Source: Stigmatella aurantiaca (GTDB taxonomy: Bacteria; Myxococcota; Myxococcia; Myxococcales; Myxococcaceae). From it: a stretch of DNA of 64,000 bases. The stretch is from NCBI RefSeq assembly GCF_900109545.1, contig NZ_FOAP01000001.1, positions 930,001-994,000 on the forward strand, given 5' to 3'. Shown here piece by piece: positions 7,571 to 14,394 of this stretch. Under the pieces are notes generated by a model. That model was given only the letters and a program-made list of their open reading frames with translations. It had not been told where the DNA came from and ran no database searches. The translations under genes and the position numbers were made by a program. How positions within the stretch are numbered: position 1 is the first letter of the stretch; every line of letters starts with the position of its first letter.

Positions 7571-8689
7571 ATGTCTACCAAGTCTATCGGAGCGAACAAC
7601 CCGAACGTGAACGCCTGGGGCGCTGGCCTGAAGGCGGGCCTGAGCGCGGCCGATGCGCAGCTTGTGAAGACCGCCGTCGCGACGCTGGGTGAGTTCGCGA
7701 AGACCGCCGCCTCCACGCTCGATCAGCTGTCGAAGACCGCCGCCCCCGCGGCCGCCGCCCCCACCAACACCGCGACGGGCGCCCAGACGGACGCCCTGGA
7801 CTGGGGTGGCAGCGCCAAGTCCCTGAACGACGTGTTCAACCTGGCGCTCAACGGCGCCCCGTCCTCCCCGGTGCCGGGCGACTCCGCGCACCCGTCGGGC
7901 AACCTGAAGACGGACCCCAAGACGGGCGTCGTCACCACCCCGGGCGGCTACAAGATCGAGGCCCTCAGCCAGTTCGACTGGAAGATCACCGGTCCGGACG
8001 GCAAGGAGACGAAGATCTGGGGCGACCCGCACGTGGCCGAGGGCGACGGCGGCACCTGGGACTTCAAGCGTGACAGCACCTTCGTGCTGGGCGACGGCAC
8101 CCGCATCAACGTCACCTGCAAGCCCTACGGCAACGGCATGACGGTGACCGGTGGCCTGGACATCATCTCCGGCAACGACCGCGTGCAGATCACCGACATC
8201 GACAAGGGCAAGGGCAAGACCGGCCCCGTGACGGCGGACGGCTACGCCAACGTCAACAGCTTCGGTGGCAAGGACGTGTTCGTCATGGGCAAGGAGTCCG
8301 ACGACTGGTCCTTCCAGGGCAAGGAGGTCATCGGCAGCAACAACGGCGGTGAGTCCTTCAAGCTCGGCAAGGACCTGGCCACGGGCGCCCCGACCCCCAC
8401 CAACCCGACGACCAAGCCGGCCCCGGCGAACAAGTTCGAGCAGCTGGCGGACCTGTTCAAGTCGCTGTCGAAGGTGTTCGAGTCCCTGTCGAAGCTGTCC
8501 GACCTGCTCGGCAAGCGCAACGAGCAGAGCGGTGGCGCGCAGGCCCCTGGCCGCGGCCCCTGGCTGAACCGCCGTCAGGGCGCGCTGGAGAAGGCGTTCG
8601 CCCAGATCGGCCGCATGCTGGACACGGCCACCAAGTTCCAGAACCTGAGCACCGGCATCCAGACCAACCGCAACCACTTCATGGCCTGA
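7571..8689 (+). CDS. Putative T3SS effector with DUF1521 / MIIA self-cleavage domain (NopE1-like)
   Basis: 372 residues. A Ser/Thr/Ala-rich N-terminus with no Sec signal (residues 1-75) resembles T3SS export signals. Residues about 125-260 are a DUF1521 domain: WKITGPDGKETKIWGDPHVA then GGTWDFKRDSTFVLGDGTRI. The cleavage motif G151-D152-P153-H154 is intact. In Bradyrhizobium NopE1 this domain cleaves itself between Asp and Pro in the presence of calcium (metal-ion-inducible autocleavage), and NopE1 is a T3SS-delivered protein. The C-terminal 110 residues hold amphipathic helices (FEQLADLFKSLSKVFESLSK). It has its own copy of the needle-type promoter and a TPR chaperone-like gene directly behind it. 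Confidence 0.85.
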   Translation: MSTKSIGANNPNVNAWGAGLKAGLSAADAQLVKTAVATLGEFAKTAASTLDQLSKTAAPAAAAPTNTATGAQTDALDWGGSAKSLNDVFNLALNGAPSSPVPGDSAHPSGNLKTDPKTGVVTTPGGYKIEALSQFDWKITGPDGKETKIWGDPHVAEGDGGTWDFKRDSTFVLGDGTRINVTCKPYGNGMTVTGGLDIISGNDRVQITDIDKGKGKTGPVTADGYANVNSFGGKDVFVMGKESDDWSFQGKEVIGSNNGGESFKLGKDLATGAPTPTNPTTKPAPANKFEQLADLFKSLSKVFESLSKLSDLLGKRNEQSGGAQAPGRGPWLNRRQGALEKAFAQIGRMLDTATKFQNLSTGIQTNRNHFMA

Positions 8690-8716
8690 TAGCATCCCAG
8701 TTCTGAAGCTCCCGAG

Positions 8717-8750
8717 GGGAGGTAGGTGCGCTGCCGCGTGCCTGCCTCCC
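8717..8750 (+). terminator. 15-bp hairpin between the DUF1521 gene and its TPR neighbour
   Basis: GGGAGGTAGGTGCGC (8717-8731), loop TGCC, GCGTGCCTGCCTCCC (8736-8750). All 15 positions pair, three as G-U. It lies 28 nt after the effector stop and 27 nt before the chaperone start, followed only by ATTT. It could end most effector transcripts or partially attenuate the chaperone. Confidence 0.5.
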
Positions 8751-8776
8751 GTCGTCATTTCTGCAGGAGGAATCCC

Positions 8777-9274
8777 TTGAGCGACAAAACCCAAGAGAAG
8801 GCCAAGAGCACCACCCGCGAGCTGAGCCAGGAGGATGCGGAGAAACTCATCGGTGGCGAAATCACGCCCGGCGAGTTCCTCGGCCTCTCCAACGAGCGGC
8901 TCTACAAGATCGCCACGCTGGGCCACGGGATGTTGAAGTCGGGCCAGCTCCCGCAGGCCCTGGAGATCTTCGAGGGCCTGACCGCGGCCTCGCCCTACGA
9001 CAGCGTGTTTCACTGCAACCTGGCCGCCACCTACGCGCGGCTGGAGCGCTTCGATGAGGCGAAGAGCTCCTACACGCGCGCCCTCGAGCTGAACATCGCC
9101 AACGTGGACGCGCTCGTGGGCCGCGGAGAGCTGTTCCTGCGCGAGAGCAAGGTGCCCGAGGCGCTCAAGGACATCACCAAGGCCCTGGAACTGGACCCCA
9201 AGGCGGAGCGCGACACCACCAAGCGGGCGCGGGCCACGCTGATGGTGCTCCAGCGGATGGCCGAGGGGAAGTGA
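8777..9274 (+). CDS. TPR protein resembling class II T3SS chaperones, next to DUF1521 effector
   Basis: 165 residues from a TTG at 8777, chosen because AGGAGGA ends 5-6 nt before it; the frame extends upstream to a GTG at 8726 without a ribosome site. About three TPRs follow a helical N-terminal arm: ERLYKIATLGHGMLKSGQLP, then CNLAATYARLERFDEAKSSY and DALVGRGELFLRESKVPEAL. Size and layout match SycD/LcrH chaperones. Its position directly behind the effector gene and before needle-like copies 2 and 3 suggests one of these as client. Confidence 0.75.
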   Translation: MSDKTQEKAKSTTRELSQEDAEKLIGGEITPGEFLGLSNERLYKIATLGHGMLKSGQLPQALEIFEGLTAASPYDSVFHCNLAATYARLERFDEAKSSYTRALELNIANVDALVGRGELFLRESKVPEALKDITKALELDPKAERDTTKRARATLMVLQRMAEGK

Positions 9275-9309
9275 AGCGGCACCTCCCCGAAAAAATCTGA
9301 AAAAGGGGA

Positions 9310-9338
9310 GGAAACTCCGCCGGGGGTAGGCCGATAAT
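9310..9338 (+). promoter_or_regulatory. Promoter motif before needle-like copy 2
   Basis: GGAAACT (9310-9316), 16 nt, GATAAT (9333-9338), about 60 nt before the ATG at 9399. The spacer differs at several positions from copies 1 and 3 while both boxes and the spacing are kept. Confidence 0.6.
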
Positions 9339-9398
9339 CAGGGTGTACAGGTTGTTGCTTCCCCCCTTCCAACCCTTTCAGGACCAGAGGATACCCAC

Positions 9399-9617
9399 AT
9401 GTCGCTCAACGGAATCGTGAACCAGGTGGCTGGCGGAGTTCGTGGCAACACCGCGACGGAGAACCAGTGGATCGCGAACGCGCCCCCTGAGATGCAGGGC
9501 CAGATGAAGGCGCAGCTGGAGATGCAGAAGATGCAGGAGATGGTGCAGCTGATCACGCAGATGATGAAGGCGATGCACGAGATGTCGATGAGCATCATCC
9601 GCAACATCGGCGGGTAA
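9399..9617 (+). CDS. 72-residue Met-rich protein, putative T3SS needle subunit, copy 2
   Basis: Protein identical to copy 1 over all 72 residues, with a few silent differences (for example CTC for Leu3). The 3' flank including the UUCG hairpin is also the same as in copy 1, whereas the leader directly before the ATG (AACCCTTTCAGGACCAGAGG) differs. This suggests duplication with exchange or selection keeping the protein fixed. Role as argued for copy 1. Confidence 0.6.
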   Translation: MSLNGIVNQVAGGVRGNTATENQWIANAPPEMQGQMKAQLEMQKMQEMVQLITQMMKAMHEMSMSIIRNIGG

Positions 9618-9645
9618 TTCACCCTCCTGAAGTAGAAGCAGTCGA

Positions 9646-9695
9646 AACCGGCTTCGCGCGGACCTTCGGGTCTCGGGCGGAGCCGGTTCCGCTTT
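9646..9695 (+). terminator. UUCG-capped terminator hairpin after needle-like copy 2
   Basis: Same sequence as the hairpin after copy 1: AACCGGCT (9646-9653) with AGCCGGTT (9681-9688), GACC-TTCG-GGTC at the tip, then CCGCTTT. Confidence 0.65.
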
Positions 9696-9743
9696 GCGGG
9701 CTTGGGGTGGGCCAGGGGCCGGAAATGATCCTGAAAAAGGGGA

Positions 9744-9772
9744 GGAAACTCCCGCCGGGGTCCGCCGATAAT
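9744..9772 (+). promoter_or_regulatory. Promoter motif before needle-like copy 3
   Basis: GGAAACT (9744-9750), 16 nt identical to that of copy 1, GATAAT (9767-9772). The surrounding leader (GAAATGATCCTGAAAAAGGG before it, CGAAAGTTCGAGGATAC after it) is nearly the same as before copy 1, so copies 1 and 3 share their upstream block. Confidence 0.6.
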
Positions 9773-9831
9773 CAGTGCATAGCAGGCGCTTTTCTTCCAA
9801 CCCCCCCTTTCGAAAGTTCGAGGATACCTCC

Positions 9832-10050
9832 ATGTCGCTGAACGGAATCGTGAACCAGGTGGCCGGCGGAGTTCGTGGCAACACCGCGACGGAGAACCAG
9901 TGGATCGCGAACGCGCCCCCTGAGATGCAGGGCCAGATGAAGGCGCAGCTGGAGATGCAGAAGATGCAGGAGATGGTGCAGCTGATCACGCAGATGATGA
10001 AGGCGATGCACGAGATGTCGATGAGCATCATCCGCAACATCGGCGGGTAA
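9832..10050 (+). CDS. 72-residue Met-rich protein, putative T3SS needle subunit, copy 3
   Basis: Again protein-identical to copies 1 and 2. The upstream block matches copy 1, but the 3' hairpin has diverged in the upper stem. The three genes thus form a mosaic of shared flanks. Role as argued for copy 1; three transcription units would raise the dose of a structural protein. Confidence 0.6.
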   Translation: MSLNGIVNQVAGGVRGNTATENQWIANAPPEMQGQMKAQLEMQKMQEMVQLITQMMKAMHEMSMSIIRNIGG

Positions 10051-10075
10051 TTCACCCTCCTGAAGTCGCAGTCGG

Positions 10076-10124
10076 ACCGGCTTCGCGTGGGCCCTGTGGC
10101 CAGGCGCGAGGCCGGTTCTGCTTT
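10076..10124 (+). terminator. Diverged terminator hairpin after needle-like copy 3
   Basis: ACCGGC (10076-10081) pairs with GCCGGT (10111-10116), with an inner GGGCCC/GTGGCC-containing part and a short T-run (TCTGCTTT). The base of the stem is kept relative to copies 1 and 2 while the tip has changed. Confidence 0.5.
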
Positions 10125-10251
10125 GGGGGTTCCCGGCCTCGTGCGGATCTTGCCGGGTTTGGGTTGCTTCCATGTCTTCGGAGGGCCGTGCTAACCTCGG
10201 CTTGCCCACATGGGTGTAGGTGCTAAGTCCCCAGTTGAGGACCTCCAATCG

Positions 10252-10689
10252 ATGGCGAACCCCGACAATGGAACCACCGGGCCCGAATTGCTCGAGAGGG
10301 CCATGGAGGGCTTCGAGTTCTACGAGCAGGGGGACTACGCCAGCGCCCGCTCCATCTTCGAGGAACTCTGCGCCAGGGACCCTCGCGAGGCGTACTACCG
10401 GACGGCGCTGGGGGCCATTTGCCTCGCGGAGGATGAGCTCGACCAGGCGCTGGACAACTTCAATCAGGCCCTGACGCTCAACGCCAAGGATGCCGCGGCG
10501 CTCGTGAACCGTGGCGAGGTGCGGTTACGGCTGGGAGACATCGTGGATGCGGCCCAGGACTTTGCCCGGGCCGTGGATTTGGATCCCGAGAACAAGGATC
10601 CGCTCACCTTGCGTGCGCGCCTGCTGGTGGCCGCGGCCCTGGAGACCATCGAGGCCGCTCAGCGCAGTGCCCACGCCGAATGGAAGTAG
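10252..10689 (+). CDS. TPR protein resembling T3SS chaperones
   Basis: 145 residues from the ATG at 10252, preceded by GAGGA about 10 nt upstream; an in-frame ATG at 10210 without such a site would add 14 residues. It holds about three TPRs: EFYEQGDYASARSIFEELCA, then RTALGAICLAEDELDQALDN and ALVNRGEVRLRLGDIVDAAQ. The repeat phase and spacing match the proteins at 5731 and 8777, so the three look like paralogues. A chaperone role for needle or effector proteins is inferred from context. Confidence 0.7.
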   Translation: MANPDNGTTGPELLERAMEGFEFYEQGDYASARSIFEELCARDPREAYYRTALGAICLAEDELDQALDNFNQALTLNAKDAAALVNRGEVRLRLGDIVDAAQDFARAVDLDPENKDPLTLRARLLVAAALETIEAAQRSAHAEWK

Positions 10690-10707
10690 CTCTCTCCCCG
10701 TAGGCCC

Positions 10708-11463
10708 ATGACCAGCTCGCCCGGGCGGCGAGGGAAATCACCCCCTGGCCCCGTGAAGATTCACCACTTCGAGAAGCGCTCCGCGCCGCGTGCGTCCTCC
10801 GCCCCGCGCGAGCCCGAGGTGCCCTCGCACGCGCACCCCACGCTGCCGGAGATGGCGCTGCACACGCGCCCCACGCTGCCGGAGATTCCGCTGCACGCGC
10901 ACCCCACGCTGCCGGAGTTCTCCCTGCAGCCGCCCGGCGAGAGCCCCACCGCGCCGCCTCCGGCCCCGCGCCCTTCCCAGGAAGCCCCCCCGGCCCGCAG
11001 GAAGCGCGCCCCGGCGGCCTCTGAAACCCGTTCCCGGAAGGGGCAGTCCCCGGAAGACTCTGCGGAGGGGGCCTCGGCCCCTGGGGTGTCAGAGCGCCTG
11101 GCCTCCGCGCGCCGCCTCATCGCCGAGGGGAAGCTGGATGCGGCGCGCGGTGTCCTGGAGCGGCTCGTGGCGCTGGGGGTGGCGGGGGCACCGGTGCAGA
11201 CCCTGCTCGGCGGCATCTACCTGGCCCAGGGGGCGATGGACCGGGCGCTGGCGTGCTTCGAGGAGGCGCTCGCGCGGGACCCTTCGGATCTGGCCGCGCT
11301 GATGTCCCGGGGGCAGGTCCGCCTGAGCCTGGGCGAGCTGCGCCGGGCTCAGGAGGATCTGCAGACGGTGCTGGAGTCCGGCATGGCGGGCAGCCCACTC
11401 GTGGAGCAGGCCCGGCAGCTCCTGGAGCGCATCGGCGAGCTGCGCAACCGCAAGCGGCGGTGA
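10708..11463 (+). CDS. Pro-rich protein with C-terminal TPR domain
   Basis: 251 residues. Residues about 1-125 are basic and Pro-rich and contain an 11-residue tandem repeat around PTLPE. Residues about 130-245 contain TPRs (SERLASARRLIAEGKLDAAR, then LGGIYLAQGAMDRALACFEE and ALMSRGQVRLSLGELRRAQE) like the three neighbouring chaperone-like proteins. It starts 18 nt after the previous stop, so it is co-transcribed. The long disordered N-terminus is absent from its paralogues; it may bridge client and export machinery, which is speculation. Confidence 0.7.
   Translation: MTSSPGRRGKSPPGPVKIHHFEKRSAPRASSAPREPEVPSHAHPTLPEMALHTRPTLPEIPLHAHPTLPEFSLQPPGESPTAPPPAPRPSQEAPPARRKRAPAASETRSRKGQSPEDSAEGASAPGVSERLASARRLIAEGKLDAARGVLERLVALGVAGAPVQTLLGGIYLAQGAMDRALACFEEALARDPSDLAALMSRGQVRLSLGELRRAQEDLQTVLESGMAGSPLVEQARQLLERIGELRNRKRR
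10831..10926 (+). repeat. 33-bp (11-residue) tandem repeat, three units
   Basis: Three units with consensus Pro-Thr-Leu-Pro-Glu followed by six variable residues and a His-x-His/Arg approach (PTLPEMALHTR, PTLPEIPLHAH, PTLPEFSLQPP). DNA identity between units is high (CCCCACGCTGCCGGAG in each), pointing to recent slippage or duplication. Confidence 0.7.
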
Positions 11464-11476
11464 CGCCGGGCGGCAC

Positions 11477-12034
11477 TCAGGGCCGCAGGAAATAGTCCCA
11501 GGCTTGGGAGGGGGACTTGCGGATCTTCAAATAGGTCTTCGGGTCGTCGGGATTGATTTCATTCTTCCCGATCGTCCACAGGTGAGCGCTGCTGTTGGTT
11601 TTCCGCTCCTGCTCGGTCATGGAGCGGTCGAAGTTGAACGAGCTGTTGCAGGTGTCCGACGCCTTATACCGGCCCTTGGTGACGTAGGTCGTGAAGGTGG
11701 TGGCATCGAAGGTCGCGGTGCCCGTCATCTCGGTCCACGACTGCGTCACGCAATAGCCATTGCGAATGTTGAAGTAGACCTGCTGCTTGAACGTCCCGTC
11801 CTCATTGAAGTCGAAGTAGACGGCGGTACCGCCCCCGCTGCCGATGTACTCGCCCTGATCCCCGAAGAAGTTGGTGAAGGAGGCAGTGCCGTACTTCCAG
11901 TCGCCCTTGAGCTCGCTGGGCGGAGGGCTGCTGGGCGTCTCGGACTCGTCATCGCCACAGCCGGTGGCCAGCAGCGCGGCACAGCACACCCACGCCAGGG
12001 ACGAGGACAGGAGGGTCGAACGCATGCTCATCAT
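11477..12034 (-). CDS. Hypothetical lipoprotein
   Basis: 186 residues from the ATG at 12034 (MMSMRSTLL), chosen because GAAGG precedes it and a signal peptide begins there; the frame is open further upstream. The hydrophobic stretch ends LLATGC, so Cys is the likely lipidation site. The mature part, with Asp/Glu/Ser/Pro linker and a compact domain (FDFNEDGTFKQQVYFNIRNG), looks like a small lipocalin-like or beta-rich fold, not recognised. It is transcribed against the T3SS genes and may be unrelated to them. Confidence 0.75.
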   Translation of the reverse strand: MMSMRSTLLSSSLAWVCCAALLATGCGDDESETPSSPPPSELKGDWKYGTASFTNFFGDQGEYIGSGGGTAVYFDFNEDGTFKQQVYFNIRNGYCVTQSWTEMTGTATFDATTFTTYVTKGRYKASDTCNSSFNFDRSMTEQERKTNSSAHLWTIGKNEINPDDPKTYLKIRKSPSQAWDYFLRP

Positions 12035-12255
12035 GGGCACCTTCGTTGGGTAAGAGGGGAGCGCCGGAGGAAGAACTCCCGGAGGCATTCCGTCATGCCA
12101 AATCCCAGCGTCGGCCATTGATGGGACGGGCTCAAGGTAATCTTGAATCTCCCAGAACCCGTTGAAGGACGAGCGCCCCTTTTTCTAAAAAATCAATAAT
12201 TTCAGAAGGATAGAGGGCATGAGGGCGGTGAACGCTCCGCTGCTTGGAGGGGAAG

Positions 12256-12284
12256 CGCAACTCGGAGCGCGTTTCGGCGACAAT
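12256..12284 (+). promoter_or_regulatory. Weaker copy of the T3SS promoter motif before the 12316 gene
   Basis: CGCAACT (12256-12262), 16 nt, GACAAT (12279-12284). The AACT half of the upstream box, the 16-nt spacing and GAYAAT are kept relative to the four strong copies. It lies 31 nt before the ATG at 12316. Confidence 0.45.
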
Positions 12285-12315
12285 AGGGAAAACTTCCTAT
12301 TTGGAGTTCTGGCCC

Positions 12316-12696
12316 ATGACGACCTCCTCTGTCGGTAGAACCGCTCCCACCCCGGCGGCAACCACTGCCTCTTCCACCCGGGAGACCGCCAAGGACCTGC
12401 TGCAGCCGGACGGCTCCTTCAAGCTCACCGACGAGCTGAAGAACGAGGCGGGCATGGGCGGCTTCCTGAAGGGCCTGGGCTCCGCCGAGCAGTCCCTCAC
12501 CCGCGGTGTCGAGAAGAAGATGGCGGAGTGGGCCAAGTCCCACCCCGGCGCGGATGCGGCGGCGTTCAAGGATCAGCTCAAGAAGACCCTCATGAGCGAT
12601 GGCATGGCGTACAACAACCTGCAGAAGTCCATCCAGCGGATGCAGGACAAGATCATGAGCGACATGAAGGAAGCCGCCAGCGATCGTTTCGGGTGA
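12316..12696 (+). CDS. Small Ser/Thr-rich protein, putative T3SS substrate
   Basis: 126 residues from the ATG at 12316 (GGAG 9-10 nt upstream). Residues 1-25 are almost only Ser, Thr, Ala and Pro with no hydrophobic segment, as expected of a T3SS export signal. The rest is predicted helical and ends NLQKSIQRMQDKIMSDMKEA plus SDRFG, an amphipathic C-terminal helix of the kind seen in inner-rod and needle proteins. The size would fit an inner-rod protein (SctI, about 80-140). A promoter-like motif shared with the needle-like genes supports a T3SS link. No family match recognised. Confidence 0.6.
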   Translation: MTTSSVGRTAPTPAATTASSTRETAKDLLQPDGSFKLTDELKNEAGMGGFLKGLGSAEQSLTRGVEKKMAEWAKSHPGADAAAFKDQLKKTLMSDGMAYNNLQKSIQRMQDKIMSDMKEAASDRFG

Positions 12697-12800
12697 GCCT
12701 GACAGGCCCGTGGCGGGGGCACCTGGACGTGCTCCCGCTCGAGCCTTCGATGTTCTGAAGCCGTGGTTTCTGTGTCCTTGTCTCTGCTTGGGGGAACGCC

Positions 12801-14381
12801 GTGACCCGTATCCAGCAGCCGTCTCCTGCCGTCATCAAGTCCAGCAGCACTCCTTCTCAAACGGTCAAGACGTCCACCGCTCCTCAGGGGCAGGGGACCA
12901 CGAGGACTGCGGGACGGCAAACTGCGGCCAAGGATGGTTTTCAGACGGCCGCCGCGAGGCCCATGGTGCTGAACCCCGAGTTCCGGGCCGCAGCCGCCGA
13001 GGTGCTGCCGGGAGGCAAGCCCGCCACCGGAAATTCCGTCACCCAGCAGCAGGCCGAGGCGGCGGTGCGGGATGCCTTCAAGCAGCAGTTCAACGGGCGG
13101 CGTGAGCCCACCGCGGGCGAGCTGGCCGACTGGAGCACCCGGGCCAAGGAGCTGGCTTCGCAGCACGGTGCCGAGTACCTGGCCGAGCGCGTTTTCAGCG
13201 AGCTGAACAAGTCGGTGTCCACCGGCAGCACGCGCCCCACCGGCGGCCCGGTCAACACCACCACCCCTGCCCAGCACATCCTGGAAGCAGCGGTGAAGGA
13301 CGCCTTCAAGCAGCAGTTCAACGGCAAGCGTGAGCCCACCGCGGGTGAGCTGGCCGACTGGAGCGCGCGGGGCAAGGAGCTGGCCTCGAAGCATGGCTCG
13401 GAGTTCCTGGCCGAGCGCCTCTTCAGCGAGCTGAACAACTCGGTGTCCAACGGCAAGGGCACGCGTCCCACCGGCGGCCCGGTCAACACCACCACCCCTG
13501 CCCAGCACATCCTGGAAGCAGCGGTGAAGGACGCCTTCAAGCAGCAGTTCAACGGCAAGCGTGAGCCCACCGCGGGCGAGCTGGCCGATTGGAGCGCGCG
13601 GGGCAAGGAGCTGGCCTCGAAGCATGGCTCGGAGTTCCTGGCCGAGCGCCTCTTTAGCGAGCTGAATAACTCGGTGTCCAACGGCAAGGGCACGCGCCCT
13701 ACGGGCGGCCCGGTCAACACCACCACCCCTGCCCAGCACATCCTGGAAGCGGCGGTGAAGGACGCCTTCAAGCAGCAGTTCAACGGTAAGCGTGAGCCCA
13801 CCGCGGGTGAGCTGGCCGATTGGAGCGCGCGGGGCAAGGAGCTGGCCTCGAAGCATGGCTCGGAGTTCCTGGCCGAGCGCCTCTTCAGCGAGCTGAACAA
13901 CTCGGTGTCCAACGGCAAGGGCACGCGTCCCACCGGCGGCCCGGTCAACACCACCACCCCTGCCCAGCACATCCTGGAAGCGGCGGTGAAGGACGCCTTC
14001 AAGCAGCAGTTCAACGGGCGGCGCGAGCCGACCGCGGGCGAGCTGGCCGATTGGAGCGCGCGGGGCAAGGAACTGGCCTCGAAGCATGGCTCGGAGTTCC
14101 TGGCCGAGCGCCTCTTTAGCGAGCTGAATAACTCGGTGTCCAACGGCAAGGGCACGCGTCCCACCGGCGGCCCGGTCAACACCACCACCCCTGCCCAGCA
14201 CATCCTGGAAGCGGCGGTGAAGGACGCCTTCAAGCAGCAGTTCAACGGCAAGCGTGAGCCCACCGCCAATGAGTTGGCCGCGTGGAGCGCCCGGGGCAAG
14301 GAGCTGGCCTCACAGCACGGCTCGGAATTCCTGGCCGAGCGCCTCTTCAGCGAGCTGAACAAGGCCGCGTCGGGCAAGTAA
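12801..14381 (+). CDS. Six-repeat protein, putative T3SS substrate
   Basis: 526 residues from the GTG at 12801 (GGGGGAA 7 nt upstream). Residues 1-75 are Ser/Thr/Gln/Pro-rich without a Sec signal, as in T3SS substrates. The rest is six repeats of a 77-residue unit: a helix with AAVKDAFKQQFNGKREPT, a helix with GELADWSARGKELASKHG, a helix with EFLAERLFSELNN, and a Gly/Thr/Pro linker. Units 2-5 are almost identical; units 1 and 6 are more diverged. Position between the needle-like zone and sctV suggests secretion, perhaps as a binding or translocator array. No family recognised; a cytoplasmic scaffold is possible. Confidence 0.7.
   Translation: MTRIQQPSPAVIKSSSTPSQTVKTSTAPQGQGTTRTAGRQTAAKDGFQTAAARPMVLNPEFRAAAAEVLPGGKPATGNSVTQQQAEAAVRDAFKQQFNGRREPTAGELADWSTRAKELASQHGAEYLAERVFSELNKSVSTGSTRPTGGPVNTTTPAQHILEAAVKDAFKQQFNGKREPTAGELADWSARGKELASKHGSEFLAERLFSELNNSVSNGKGTRPTGGPVNTTTPAQHILEAAVKDAFKQQFNGKREPTAGELADWSARGKELASKHGSEFLAERLFSELNNSVSNGKGTRPTGGPVNTTTPAQHILEAAVKDAFKQQFNGKREPTAGELADWSARGKELASKHGSEFLAERLFSELNNSVSNGKGTRPTGGPVNTTTPAQHILEAAVKDAFKQQFNGRREPTAGELADWSARGKELASKHGSEFLAERLFSELNNSVSNGKGTRPTGGPVNTTTPAQHILEAAVKDAFKQQFNGKREPTANELAAWSARGKELASQHGSEFLAERLFSELNKAASGK
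13042..14378 (+). repeat. 231-bp tandem repeats, six units
   Basis: Unit starts (codon GTC of the PVNTTTP junction) fall at 13251, 13482, 13713, 13944 and 14175, exactly 231 bp apart; a diverged unit precedes the first, and the last is shortened. DNA differences between inner units are few and partly silent, for example CTTCAGC/CTTTAGC and GGCAAGCGT/GGGCGGCGC. Units 3 and 5 share the TTTAGCGAGCTGAATAAC variant, which suggests block duplication of two units. Confidence 0.9.
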
Positions 14382-14394
14382 GCGCCCCCGCGCT

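Noticed and set aside
7052-10050. WXG100/ESX-type identity for the 72-residue proteins
   Set aside because: No Trp-x-Gly in a mid-protein turn, wrong length, and no type VII genes; the T3SS context explains them better.
13042-14378. CRISPR-like array
   Set aside because: Units are 231 bp, contiguous and coding, without spacers.
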